Part shown: positions 24,719 through 33,796 of the stretch, in pieces
How the letters are laid out: every line of letters starts with the position of its first letter
Position numbering within the stretch: the stretch's first letter is position 1
Assembly (NCBI GenBank): GCA_036156195.1
Contig: JAYZUZ010000011.1
Span: forward strand, 248,001 to 312,000
Direction: 5' to 3'
DNA: 64,000 bases
From: Abyssibacter sp036156195
GTDB lineage: Bacteria > Pseudomonadota > Gammaproteobacteria > Nevskiales > OUC007
Translations under genes and position numbers: made by a program
The notes under the pieces: model-generated
Databases searched by the model: none
The model's input: only the letters and a program-made list of their open reading frames with translations
Told to the model about the DNA's origin: nothing

Positions 24719-25617
24719 TAGCGCTGTGCAGTGGCGACGGCGGCCGCGAGGTTTTGTACGGCCTCGCCCAGGCGCGGCCCCATGCCCAGTAGCAGCAGGC
24801 TTTCCATGACCACGAATCGGGCGGGTGTCAGGCCGGCCAGTGCGGGCCGGTGTCGCAGGCCATCCAGCCCACCCAGTGCGGGTAGCGCATGATCCGGCAC
24901 GACGACAACCGTGGGTCGCAGAGTCAGTAAGCCCTCGTCGCCAACCGGTCGGTAGCCCGGTAGCGCTGCCGCGGCATTGGGCAGGCCAACCAACTGCAGC
25001 ATGGCGTCGGCGGCGGTGGACTGCCCGGCGACCAGCAGCTGACCACCCTGCCCACCCATCACCACGATGCCGCGCTCCTCTGGGAACGTGGTCGGGCCCA
25101 GGCCGTCCAGCTGTTGTTGTAACCGGCGGTTGAGGCTGGCACCCGCCTCGGGTCGGCCCAGAACATCCGCCACCTGCGCAATCATGCGCTGCGCCTGCTC
25201 TGGGCTGCGCGGGTCATCCAGCCGGGTCACCGCCACACCGGCCACCGCCAGCTGGGTGAAGACCGCGTCCGGGCCTGCATGCGCCGATGCCAGCACCCGG
25301 TCGGGGCGCATGGCCAGAATGCCCTCAGCAGCCAGCGTGCGGGCATAACCCACCTTGGGCCGCTGGACCGCTGCCTCCGGATAGGTGCTGCTGGTGTCGA
25401 CGGCCACGACCTGGTCACCCGCACCTAGCGCGAACACGGTTTCCGTCACGGCGCCCCCGATCGTGACCAACCTCAGCTCGGAGGCCGATGCCTGCGGCAC
25501 TTGCCCTAAACCTGCAACGCAGAGCACCACGACCAGCAGGGGCAGCATCCAGCGATCGGACAATCGCCGCAGACGCGGGCGCCTGTGGCGTAACAACAGG
25601 GACACGGATGGATTCAT
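24718..25617 (-). CDS. hmuT: Periplasmic haem-binding protein
   Basis: 299 residues from the ATG at 25617; the frame extends to 25680 through the Fur-like palindrome, so the later start is preferred. An arginine-rich n-region and hydrophobic core (MLPLLVVVLCVAGLGQ) end at ASASE, a signal peptide. The mature protein has the periplasmic binding fold type III: TIGGAVTETVFALG, VAVDTSSTYPEA, VGYARTLAAEGILAMRPD and LVAGQSTAADAML, all typical of HmuT. It delivers haem to HmuUV. It is the first gene of the leftward operon. Confidence 0.92.
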   Translation of the reverse strand: MNPSVSLLLRHRRPRLRRLSDRWMLPLLVVVLCVAGLGQVPQASASELRLVTIGGAVTETVFALGAGDQVVAVDTSSTYPEAAVQRPKVGYARTLAAEGILAMRPDRVLASAHAGPDAVFTQLAVAGVAVTRLDDPRSPEQAQRMIAQVADVLGRPEAGASLNRRLQQQLDGLGPTTFPEERGIVVMGGQGGQLLVAGQSTAADAMLQLVGLPNAAAALPGYRPVGDEGLLTLRPTVVVVPDHALPALGGLDGLRHRPALAGLTPARFVVMESLLLLGMGPRLGEAVQNLAAAVATAQR

Positions 25618-25631
25618 GGCCTTCGATTTGA

Positions 25632-25652
25632 TAATGCGAATGGTTCGCATTA
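25632..25652. promoter_or_regulatory. Fur-box-like palindrome in divergent haem promoter
   Basis: TAATGCGAA, three bases, TTCGCATTA: a perfect 9-3-9 inverted repeat between hmuT (left) and hugZ (right). AATGCGAAT-type half sites with TTCGCATT are common in Fur boxes of gammaproteobacteria. Its position suggests one site represses both arms when iron is sufficient. Confidence 0.75.
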
Positions 25653-25746
25653 AGTTACGCGTCCAGTCACGGCCCGGCAAGTCGAGCCACCACCTGCGGC
25701 ATGCCCCATCGGCCGCAAACCGTCATCGCAAAAGGAATTCACTGAC

Positions 25747-26478
25747 ATGTCCGATGCTGCGCATGCTGCACGCACCCTGCTCGCCCGCTCCACCCACGGC
25801 GTGCTCGCCTCCCACAGCGTGGCGCAACCCGGTTACCCGCTGGGTTCGGTGACGCCGTTCGTGCTGGACCCGGACGGCTGCCCGCTCATCCTGATCTCCT
25901 CGATCGCGCAGCACACGCGCAACGTGCAAGCCAACCCCCAGTGCTCACTCACCGTGGTCGAGCCGGACGGAGACGACGTGCAGGCTGCGGGGCGTCTTTG
26001 CCTGTTGGCCGATGCAGAACCGCTGTCAGCAGAAGACACGGACCTGGGGGAGCGCTACTTCGCGTTCTTTCCCGAAGCGCGCAGCTACCACAAAGCCCAT
26101 GACTTCGCGTTCTGGCGACTCCGCCCTGTGCGGCTGCGCTACATCGGCGGTTTCGGAAAGATTCACTGGTTCGATCCGGCGGCTGTCATTCGCCCCAATC
26201 CGCTGAGCTGGGCCGACGAATCCCGCGCGGTGCAGCACATGAATGCGGACCATCAGGCCGCCTTGCGCAGCTACTGCCGCCACGCCGGCCTGCCGGAATC
26301 CGATGCCGACCCGGTGATGGCCGGCGCCGATGGCGAGGCGCTTTATCTTCGCCTGGGCAACCGCATCCACCGCCTGCCCTTCAACGAGCCTGTCACCAGT
26401 CTGGATGCGCTGCGCAAAGCCACCATCGCCATGTGCCAGCCCACGTACTGGTCACCGCCTGCAGAGGCCTGCGCATGA
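25747..26478 (+). CDS. hugZ: HugZ-family haem utilisation protein (haem oxygenase-like)
   Basis: 243 residues. The N-terminal two thirds are a pyridoxamine-phosphate-oxidase-like split barrel (STHGVLASHS, GYPLGSVTPFVLD, LILISSIAQHTRNVQANPQCSL) and the C-terminal part is a DUF2470-like domain (AVQHMNADHQAALRSYCRHAGLPE). This pairing is found in HugZ/HutZ proteins, which bind or degrade haem in the cytoplasm. First gene of the rightward haem operon; its stop overlaps the start of the receptor (ATGA). Confidence 0.88.
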   Translation: MSDAAHAARTLLARSTHGVLASHSVAQPGYPLGSVTPFVLDPDGCPLILISSIAQHTRNVQANPQCSLTVVEPDGDDVQAAGRLCLLADAEPLSAEDTDLGERYFAFFPEARSYHKAHDFAFWRLRPVRLRYIGGFGKIHWFDPAAVIRPNPLSWADESRAVQHMNADHQAALRSYCRHAGLPESDADPVMAGADGEALYLRLGNRIHRLPFNEPVTSLDALRKATIAMCQPTYWSPPAEACA

Positions 26479-28376
26479 TCCGCCACCCTGCAGCCACCTG
26501 GTCGCTGGCGCTACTGGCCGGATTACCCACCGCGTTCGCGGCCACCCCTGCGTCGAACACCGTCCAGACACTGGAGCCCGTGGTCGTCACCGGCACGCGT
26601 ACAGAACATCGGGTCAGCGACAGTCCGGTGGACGTGCAGCTCATCACCGAAACTGATATCCGCCGTAGCGGGGCTCGCGATGTCGCCGAACTGCTGGAGC
26701 GCGAGGGCGGCGTGTATGTCAGCCGCCAGGCCGGTCGCGGCACCCGGATCGAAATGCAGGGTCTGGCCTCCGAACATGTGCTGATTCTGATCAATGGCCA
26801 GCGCGTGATTGGGCGGGTGAATGGCGCGATCGACCTGACCCGCCTGCGGGTGGCTCAGATTCAACGCATCGAAATCGTCAAGGGCCCCAGCTCGGCGCTT
26901 TACGGCTCCGACGCCCTGGGCGGTGTGGTCAACATCATTACCCGCCCGCCGGAAACAGGCGGCACGGTCGCCCTGCGCGCCGATGACCGCCATCAGGGAG
27001 ACCTGTTCGCCTTTGCCGGCTGGCGCGGTGACAACCTGGGCACGACGCTGACGGCCGGCTACAGCCGGCTGCGGGCCTACGATCTCAGCCCGGAATCAGC
27101 CGGGGAGGATGGCGTCGACGGGGTCAGCCGCTACGCGTCCGGCACGCTGGACTGGCAGGCCACCGACCGCGCTTCGCTGGGGCTGTACGGTGCCTACTCG
27201 CTGGATGACACCCAGCGCCTGGATAGCGGCACGGGCGGCGCCCGCTACGACACGATCAAACGCATCGAAGAAGCGCGGCTGCAGCTGACGCCCCGGTTGC
27301 GGCTCGGCGCACAGACGGATGTACGCCTTGATCTGGGCTACCAGCGTTACTTCGACCAGTACCTGCAAATCCAGCAGAACGGCGATGACCAGACGGATGA
27401 AGAAACGCTGGATCAGATCGGCCAGTTCGGCGTCCAGATCGATCATTTGTATGGCCAGCACCTGATCACGGTGGGCCTGGAGCATCAGATCGAAACGCTG
27501 GAGGCCGACCGCCTGGAAGGCGACGGCGAGCGCGACCGACAAGCCGTGTTCCTGCAAGACGATCTGGCCTTGTTTGACGGCGTGCTCACGCTGGTCCCTG
27601 GCCTGCGCTACGACCGGGATTCGCTGTTTGGCGATCAGTGGTCACCCAAGCTGGCGGCCCGGCTGGATCTGACGCAGGACTGGCTGCTGCGGCTCGGCTA
27701 CGGCCACGGCTATCGCGCCCCGGATTTCAAACAGTTGTTGCTTCGCTTTGAGAACACCGCCGTGGGCTACCGGGTCGACGGCAACCCGAACCTGCAACCC
27801 GAACGCAGCCGTGGCCTGAACATCGGCACGACCTGGCTGCCAAGCCCCAGCACCAGCCTGGCCGTGACGGCCTTCCACAATCGCGTGGACGACCTGATCG
27901 AACTGGTGCTCGTGGAACCCGGGCCACCCACCATCTACAGCTACCGCAATGTCGCCCGTGCACAACTCACGGGTGCCGATGTGCAGGCGCAGTGGCGGCC
28001 CTGGCCCAGTCTTCAACTGCGCGCCGGCTACGGATATCTGGACAGCGAGGACAGGGATTCCGGCCAGGCGCTTAGCGGCCGCCCCCGTCACCGGGCCAAT
28101 CTCGCGCTGTACCTGGAACAACAGCGGTACGCGCTGGGCTTGCGCGGCGCCTGGACGGGCACCCGCCGCTTCCAGGTCGATGTGGACTCCGGTGGCCCGC
28201 CCACTGCGGCCGGCACGGCTGCAGCCTACACGCTACTCGATGCTCGCCTGGAATGGCGTGATCTCTCGCCGGTGCATCTGGCCACCGGCATCAAGAACCT
28301 GCTGGACGAAGGCGACCCTCGCTTTCTGCCCATCCAACCCCGCACCGTCTACCTCGAGTTGAGGAGGGATTTCTAA
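26475..28376 (+). CDS. TonB-dependent outer membrane receptor (probable haem receptor)
   Basis: 633 residues from the ATG at 26475. Signal peptide ending near AFAATP, a TonB box-like EPVVVTGTR, a plug domain (DVAELLEREGGVYVS, IEMQGLASEHVLILINGQRV, IEIVKGPSSALYGSDALGGVVNIIT) and a beta barrel ending in an aromatic residue (LRRDF). Closest by eye to the BtuB/cobalamin-haem class. No FRAP/NPNL haem signature is obvious, although NPNLQPERS occurs. Its operon neighbours HugZ and an HmuY-like lipoprotein suggest haem as ligand. Confidence 0.9.
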   Translation: MIRHPAATWSLALLAGLPTAFAATPASNTVQTLEPVVVTGTRTEHRVSDSPVDVQLITETDIRRSGARDVAELLEREGGVYVSRQAGRGTRIEMQGLASEHVLILINGQRVIGRVNGAIDLTRLRVAQIQRIEIVKGPSSALYGSDALGGVVNIITRPPETGGTVALRADDRHQGDLFAFAGWRGDNLGTTLTAGYSRLRAYDLSPESAGEDGVDGVSRYASGTLDWQATDRASLGLYGAYSLDDTQRLDSGTGGARYDTIKRIEEARLQLTPRLRLGAQTDVRLDLGYQRYFDQYLQIQQNGDDQTDEETLDQIGQFGVQIDHLYGQHLITVGLEHQIETLEADRLEGDGERDRQAVFLQDDLALFDGVLTLVPGLRYDRDSLFGDQWSPKLAARLDLTQDWLLRLGYGHGYRAPDFKQLLLRFENTAVGYRVDGNPNLQPERSRGLNIGTTWLPSPSTSLAVTAFHNRVDDLIELVLVEPGPPTIYSYRNVARAQLTGADVQAQWRPWPSLQLRAGYGYLDSEDRDSGQALSGRPRHRANLALYLEQQRYALGLRGAWTGTRRFQVDVDSGGPPTAAGTAAAYTLLDARLEWRDLSPVHLATGIKNLLDEGDPRFLPIQPRTVYLELRRDF

Positions 28377-29710
28377 TGCACCACGCCCACACCGCCACCA
28401 CGCGCACGCCCCGGCGTCGCCTCACCGTTGTGGCCTCGCTGCTGGCCGCCGGCCTTGTCGCCGGCTGTGCCGATGACCTGCAGGCCCCGAACACCGAATC
28501 AGACGCGCCCGATCAGCCCACCGCCGAATTACCGGGCCCGGGCGGCGAAGCCGCCAGCTTTGTGACCAACGGCGATTTCTACAGCGCCGTCATCAATGCG
28601 ACGGGAGACGACTGGATCTACCTCGACCTGGACACACAGACCCAGGTGTATCCGGAGAATCCCGATGCCAGCGATGCGTGGGACATCGCATTGCAGGGCT
28701 CGGATATCAAGCTCAACGGGGGCACCTCGGGCAGCCCGCCCGGCGGCGAGCAGGTCGTGGCGTATCCGGATAAGAGCGAGGCGGGCACGCCCTATCCCTG
28801 GGAGTCCGTGGTCGGCGCCCCACCCCCGACCGCTGTCGAGTACGTGACGGATGACAGCGACCCGATCACCGGTGGTTTTGTCTCCGACTATGTCCTGACG
28901 ACGCTGCCCGAGGCCGATAGCGAAACCAACCCGGCCACGGGCGAAGGTGACTACGGCTGGTTCCACTACAGCGGCTTTGTCGCCGGTTCGGTCGTCTCGG
29001 CGCGCAGCAACGTGGCCTATGTCATCCGCAGCGTCGAGTGCCGTTATTTCAAGCTGAGAATGACGGGCTACACCAACGCCGATGACGAGCGTGGCCACCC
29101 GCAGTTCGACCTGTTGGAAATCCCGGGCACGGCCTGCAACGACGACGCCGACGGCGTGGTCCCACTGGGGGCCGCCAGCTTCACGCCCACTGCAGACGGC
29201 CAGCGCGGTGACGTCGATGCCACGGCCGAGGACGCCTGGGTGTACATCAACCTCGGTAACGCGCTGCAGGTGGAACCGGTCAACCCTGGTGACGACGCCA
29301 CCTGGGACCTGGCGTTCAAGCGCACGGACATCAAACTCAACGGCGGGGCCTCGGGCACGGCCGCCGCCGCCCTGCATGACCTGGCCGGTGCGGATTGGAC
29401 AACGGTGGTTGCCGTCCCTGCCGATGCCGACTGGCATGAGGACGCTGACGACGCCCTGGCCTTCGTCACCTATCCACCCGCCGAGAACACCGGCACCGCC
29501 GCCTGCGGCAACATCAATGGCGACTTCGGCTGGTACTACTACTCCGGGTTCTGCGACGACGGCGACGGTGTGCATCACATCTCGCCGCGCGACGTGGTGT
29601 ACGTGGTACGCGACCGGCAAGGCCTGTTCTTCAAGCTCCGGATGCTGAGCTATTACGACGACGCGGGGTCATCGGCACATCCCAGCTTTGAGTTCGCGCC
29701 ACTGAACTGA
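28376..29710 (+). CDS. Lipoprotein with two HmuY-like domains (putative haemophore)
   Basis: 444 residues. Lipoprotein signal with Cys31 (AGLVAGC). Two copies of the same domain follow: the first around 75-245 (DDWIYLDLDTQTQVYPENP, WDIALQGSDIKLNGGTSG) and the second around 280-440 (DAWVYINLGNALQVEPVNP, WDLAFKRTDIKLNGGASG), each ending with a GDYGWFHYSG or GDFGWYYYSG strand and a YFKLRM/FFKLRM strand. This pattern is the HmuY family known from Bacteroidetes haemophores. The ATG overlaps the receptor stop (TAATG). Likely a surface or periplasmic haem-binding partner of the receptor; haem ligands are not assigned. Confidence 0.8.
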   Translation: MHHAHTATTRTPRRRLTVVASLLAAGLVAGCADDLQAPNTESDAPDQPTAELPGPGGEAASFVTNGDFYSAVINATGDDWIYLDLDTQTQVYPENPDASDAWDIALQGSDIKLNGGTSGSPPGGEQVVAYPDKSEAGTPYPWESVVGAPPPTAVEYVTDDSDPITGGFVSDYVLTTLPEADSETNPATGEGDYGWFHYSGFVAGSVVSARSNVAYVIRSVECRYFKLRMTGYTNADDERGHPQFDLLEIPGTACNDDADGVVPLGAASFTPTADGQRGDVDATAEDAWVYINLGNALQVEPVNPGDDATWDLAFKRTDIKLNGGASGTAAAALHDLAGADWTTVVAVPADADWHEDADDALAFVTYPPAENTGTAACGNINGDFGWYYYSGFCDDGDGVHHISPRDVVYVVRDRQGLFFKLRMLSYYDDAGSSAHPSFEFAPLN

Positions 29711-29738
29711 CCCGCCCACCCGGAACACGCAGTCGACA

Positions 29739-29768
29739 GCCTGCCCGTGACGACGCGGGCGGGCTTGT
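29739..29768 (+). terminator. Possible terminator of the hugZ-receptor-HmuY operon
   Basis: GCCTGCCCG at 29739-29747 pairs with CGGGCGGGC at 29756-29764 (one T-G wobble) and is followed by TTGT. The stem is strong but the T-run is poor, so termination may be partial. Confidence 0.4.
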
Positions 29769-29824
29769 CAGACAGACTCAGGCTGTTAGCGTCGTAGGGC
29801 CATTGACCGCACGGAGCACACCCC

Positions 29825-30379
29825 ATGCCGACTGCACTGGTTGCCATTGCCGATGGCAGTGAAGACATCGAGACCGTATCGATCATCGACGTGCTACGCC
29901 GCGCCGAGGTCGATGTGACCGTGGCCAGCGTGATGCCTGATCGCGCGATGGTGACGGCTGCCCGAGGCACCCGTATCGAGGCCGACACGCTCATCGACGC
30001 GTGCAGGGACCAGATCTTCGATGCCATTGCTCTGCCCGGTGGCATGCCCGGCGCAGAGACGCTAGGCAGCTGTGACACGCTGATGGACATGGCCCGCGAA
30101 CAGCTGGACGCCGGGCGGGTTCTGGGTGCCATCTGCGCCGCCCCTGCGGTGGCGCTGGAACCCAGCGGCCTGCTGGCCCGTAAGCGCGTGACCTGCTATC
30201 CGGCCTTTGCCGAGCGCATCAGTTCAGGAACCTGGCTGGATGAGCCGGTGGTGCGCGACGGTCAATTGATTACCAGCCAGGGGCCGGGCACGGCGATCGC
30301 TTTCGGGCTGGCCCTGGTCGGTGCGTTGGTCAGCGCAGAATCGGCCGAACACATCGGCCAGCAGATGCTCGCTGCCTGA
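29825..30379 (+). CDS. DJ-1/PfpI family protein (YajL-like)
   Basis: 184 residues, the normal size for YajL/DJ-1. The elbow cysteine is Cys104 in GAICAAPA, with Glu in GSEDIE and GGMPGAETL conserved. Members act as oxidative-stress chaperones or glyoxalase/deglycase-like enzymes; the exact activity is debated. Stands alone, transcribed toward the SH3-like gene. Confidence 0.92.
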   Translation: MPTALVAIADGSEDIETVSIIDVLRRAEVDVTVASVMPDRAMVTAARGTRIEADTLIDACRDQIFDAIALPGGMPGAETLGSCDTLMDMAREQLDAGRVLGAICAAPAVALEPSGLLARKRVTCYPAFAERISSGTWLDEPVVRDGQLITSQGPGTAIAFGLALVGALVSAESAEHIGQQMLAA

Positions 30380-30385
30380 GCGCAA

Positions 30386-30937
30386 TCAGCCGCCGCGCGC
30401 TCCCGACAAAGCCGGCGGAGGCTCAATCAGCGTGCGCGGCACCCAGCCGGTCTCACCCTCCGGCGTGCGGATTTCGCACCAGTACTGTCCGGCCTCACGG
30501 CGCGACATGCAGTACGACACGTCGATGCCGGTGCCACCGGACAGGCGCGCCAGCACCTCTCCACCCGGACTGCGGCGGACAATGACACTGTCCAGTGCAT
30601 CGACGATGCGATCACCCTGCGCCGGCGCGCTGTCGCCGGAAGAGACCGTCGACTCCAGTGCTTGCAAGCGCAGCTCCAGCACGGCTAGGCGGTCCAGTAC
30701 ATCCTCCTGGTTCGCGATATAGCCAGCATCGTCGGCCTCATCGGAGTTGACCACGGTGAACCAGCCAAACCCGGCCATGGCGACATTAATCGCCAGCAGA
30801 ATGGCCAGCCCCGTGACCAGCAAACGGCGCATGCGCGCCTCGTCGGGTTCGCCCGCAGGCCCACGGGCCATGGACGCCAGGCCAAGTACCGCCGCGATGA
30901 CGACGGCGGCCAGAAGAATCAGGATGACTGGATGCAT
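30386..30937 (-). CDS. Membrane protein with coiled coil and SH3-like domain
   Basis: 183 residues from the ATG at 30937. Two N-terminal membrane helices (VILILLAAVVIAAVLGLASM and LLVTGLAILLAINVAMAGFGW), a coiled coil (NQEDVLDRLAVLELRLQALE) and a bacterial SH3-like C-terminus (SVIVRRSPGGEVLARLSGGTGI, then YWCEIRTPEGETGWVPRTLIE). The SH3 domain would be periplasmic and may bind peptidoglycan. Family not named. Confidence 0.75.
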   Translation of the reverse strand: MHPVILILLAAVVIAAVLGLASMARGPAGEPDEARMRRLLVTGLAILLAINVAMAGFGWFTVVNSDEADDAGYIANQEDVLDRLAVLELRLQALESTVSSGDSAPAQGDRIVDALDSVIVRRSPGGEVLARLSGGTGIDVSYCMSRREAGQYWCEIRTPEGETGWVPRTLIEPPPALSGARGG

Positions 30938-31066
30938 GGCGCGATGACGCCTCCCCAAAAGTTTGAAGCAGCAGCCTACCCGAAGCCTGCCCGCGACTCA
31001 TGCCGTGATGCACCAACCGCCGGAATGGGCAACAATCCGCGCCCCGAATCCCTGGCCTGACTCACC

Positions 31067-31879
31067 ATGATTGCCCGGCTGCGCCACCTTGTAACCAGTG
31101 AAGCCTTTAGCCGCTTCATTATCGCGGTCATCATCGTCAATGCCGTGACTCTCGGCATGCAAACCAGCACCACGCTGAACACGCGCTGGGGCGATTGGCT
31201 TGGCCGATTGGACCAGATTGCACTGGCGATTTTTACGGTCGAGATCGCCTTGCGATTGCTGGTGATTCCACGCGCTTCGCTGCGTGACCCCTGGTTCTGG
31301 TTCGACTTTAGCGTGGTGGCAATCTGCTACCTGCCGGCCTCGGGCCCGCTGTCGGTGCTGCGCACCCTGCGCCTATTCCGCGTACTGCGATTGATCAGTG
31401 TGGTGCCCAGCCTGCGGCAAACGGTTCAAAGCCTGCTCGGTGCATTACCGGGCATGGGGTCGGTCGTGCTACTGCTGGGACTGATCTTCTACGTGGGGGC
31501 CGTAATTGCCACCGAAGTGTTTGGCCAGGATTTTCCGGCCTACTTCGGCACGCTGGGCCGGTCGCTGTACAGCCTGTTCCAGATCATGACGCTGGAATCC
31601 TGGAGCAACGGCATCGTCCGCCCGATTCTGGCCGAGTATCCGATGGCCTGGACCTTTTTTGTGCCCTTTATCGTGATCACCAGCTTTGCAGTGCTCAATA
31701 TGTTCATCGGGGTTATCGTGTCGTCGATTGAAGCCGACAGCGAAGATCATCGCCGCGAACACATGGCGGCGCTGGAAGCCCGATTCATGGCACGGATCGA
31801 CGCCCTGGAAGCGCGGCTGACGGAGACCCCGGCCGTGGCGCCGGACCCGCGGCCAGAGCACACCCAGCCGCCGGACTAG
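31067..31879 (+). CDS. Bacterial voltage-gated sodium channel (NaChBac/NavAb type)
   Basis: 270 residues, a single six-helix domain that would form a homotetramer. S4 has arginines every third residue (R99, R102, R105, R108 in LRTLRLFRVLRLISVV). The selectivity filter is TLESWS at 175-180, identical to that of characterised BacNav channels, within FQIMTLESWSNGIVRP. After S6 (FIVITSFAVLNMFIGVIV) comes a charged C-terminal coiled coil (EHMAALEARFMARIDALEAR) that assembles the tetramer. Such channels are linked to motility and pH homeostasis in marine and alkaliphilic bacteria. Confidence 0.93.
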   Translation: MIARLRHLVTSEAFSRFIIAVIIVNAVTLGMQTSTTLNTRWGDWLGRLDQIALAIFTVEIALRLLVIPRASLRDPWFWFDFSVVAICYLPASGPLSVLRTLRLFRVLRLISVVPSLRQTVQSLLGALPGMGSVVLLLGLIFYVGAVIATEVFGQDFPAYFGTLGRSLYSLFQIMTLESWSNGIVRPILAEYPMAWTFFVPFIVITSFAVLNMFIGVIVSSIEADSEDHRREHMAALEARFMARIDALEARLTETPAVAPDPRPEHTQPPD

Positions 31880-31898
31880 CGCCTGCGCATCTCCGGCA

Positions 31899-32426
31899 TC
31901 AGCGGGCTGCTTCGGCCTGCCAGGTAATCCGTTTGCCCTGACTGGCGCTCTCAAACCCGGTGGCAAACTCACGCGCGAGATCGGTGACCAATGCCCGCTG
32001 CGCATCGGTGGTCTCTGGAGAGGCCGAGGCCCTGCGCGCGGGGTCCAGTTCCGACACCGGTCCGACGATGGCCTCCAGACCAATGCGATCACCGGCCCGG
32101 AGGCACTCCAGCGCTGCCGCGCCGTTGTCGGTCAGCACAAATTCAAACATCGCCTCGCCAAAATGTCGCAGGCACAAGCGCTTGACCAGCACGCCGGCAG
32201 CGGCGGCAAAATCGCCTTGGCGAAGTGTGGTCTTCACCGACAAATGCGCCCAGTCGTGCGTGAGATCCACACGGTCACCCTTTCGCAAGTCCCGCGCAGC
32301 CAGTTCGTGCAGCAATTCGAGCGTAGCGCATTGACGGAAGTGTTCCGCCAGTTCCTCGTTCGCGGCCTGACGACGGTTCCCCGGCACCAGCCGGCCCCCT
32401 CGCCCGAACCAGGACAACAAATCCAT
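31899..32426 (-). CDS. Hypothetical protein
   Basis: 175 residues from the ATG at 32426, which has GGAGGGG about eight bases upstream. The longer frame to 32705 would overlap pabA and is rejected. Soluble, no recognised domain; a beta-rich middle (GDRVDLTHDWAHLSVKTTL, FEFVLTDNGAAALECLRAG) and a C-terminal segment FESASQGKRITWQAEA. Sits convergent to the sodium channel gene with 19 bases between the stops. Confidence 0.6.
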   Translation of the reverse strand: MDLLSWFGRGGRLVPGNRRQAANEELAEHFRQCATLELLHELAARDLRKGDRVDLTHDWAHLSVKTTLRQGDFAAAAGVLVKRLCLRHFGEAMFEFVLTDNGAAALECLRAGDRIGLEAIVGPVSELDPARRASASPETTDAQRALVTDLAREFATGFESASQGKRITWQAEAAR

Positions 32427-32567
32427 GAATTCCCCTCCGGTGGCAGCGACGACTGCCATCCCTATAGTGTGCGATCCAGCCGCCATGCAGACAAGGCGAC
32501 CGCTCGCCCAAGGTCGAGGCTTGTCCCATAATGCGCGGCCCTGTCGCGCCCGCACTTCGGACTCCTC

Positions 32568-33167
<600 letters not shown>

Positions 33168-33189
33168 GCAGGCGTGTCACCGGCTGAGG

Positions 33190-33795
33190 CTACGCGTGGC
33201 CCAGCAAGCGCTCGATATCCTTGATCGACGCCCGCCGGATCGGCGCATCCTCCACGGATGAAATCGGTGGCTGCCGCCCGCCGCGCTCCGAAAACACCGT
33301 CGCCGCCACCGGCGTGCCGTCGAACAGAAACTCGCAAACCGGTCGTTCCTCGTAGACCCCACGCTGAATCTGTAGGCGCACGGCACCGGTTTCGAAGTCG
33401 ATGCCCTGATTGAGGAAATGAATGTCCAGCTCCTCCACCGCGTCGGCAAAGACATGGAGCTGGATGTCATGCTGGCGCGGCTCCAGGCCAATGGCCCCCG
33501 ACAGCACCCCGCCCACCAGCCGCGGCCGGAATGCGGAGAGCCAGCGCATGACCCGAATGGCCTTGCGCCGCAGAGCCGTCAGTTGCTGTTCGAACGCTTG
33601 CCCGCCAAACACCTGCTGGTAAGCCAGCACCGCGTCACGCACTTCGATGTTGCGAGGCAGGCCGGCTGCAGACTCCGCTGGCAGCACTTCGGCAGCCTTT
33701 TCCTTGGCGAGCCGATAATCCATGAGGCCGGTTTCGCAGATGATGCGAGCGGCCTCATTGGCCAGCGCGGCGCGCGCGCGTTCAACCGGACTCAT
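33190..33795 (-). CDS. Conserved hypothetical protein downstream of mrcA
   Basis: 201 residues from the ATG at 33795; a much longer frame to 34233 runs antiparallel in-phase through mrcA and is rejected. The N-terminus is helical (ALANEAARIICETGLMDYRLAKEKAAE), then RPRLVGGVLSGAIGLEPRQHDIQLHVFADAVEELDIHFLNQG, a pattern that recalls minimal nucleotidyltransferase folds (G-G..SG followed by a D.x strand), though no catalytic pair is clear. I know similar proteins only as uncharacterised. It begins one base after the mrcA stop region, so it is probably cotranscribed. Confidence 0.7.
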   Translation of the reverse strand: MSPVERARAALANEAARIICETGLMDYRLAKEKAAEVLPAESAAGLPRNIEVRDAVLAYQQVFGGQAFEQQLTALRRKAIRVMRWLSAFRPRLVGGVLSGAIGLEPRQHDIQLHVFADAVEELDIHFLNQGIDFETGAVRLQIQRGVYEERPVCEFLFDGTPVAATVFSERGGRQPPISSVEDAPIRRASIKDIERLLGHA

Positions 33796-33796
33796 G

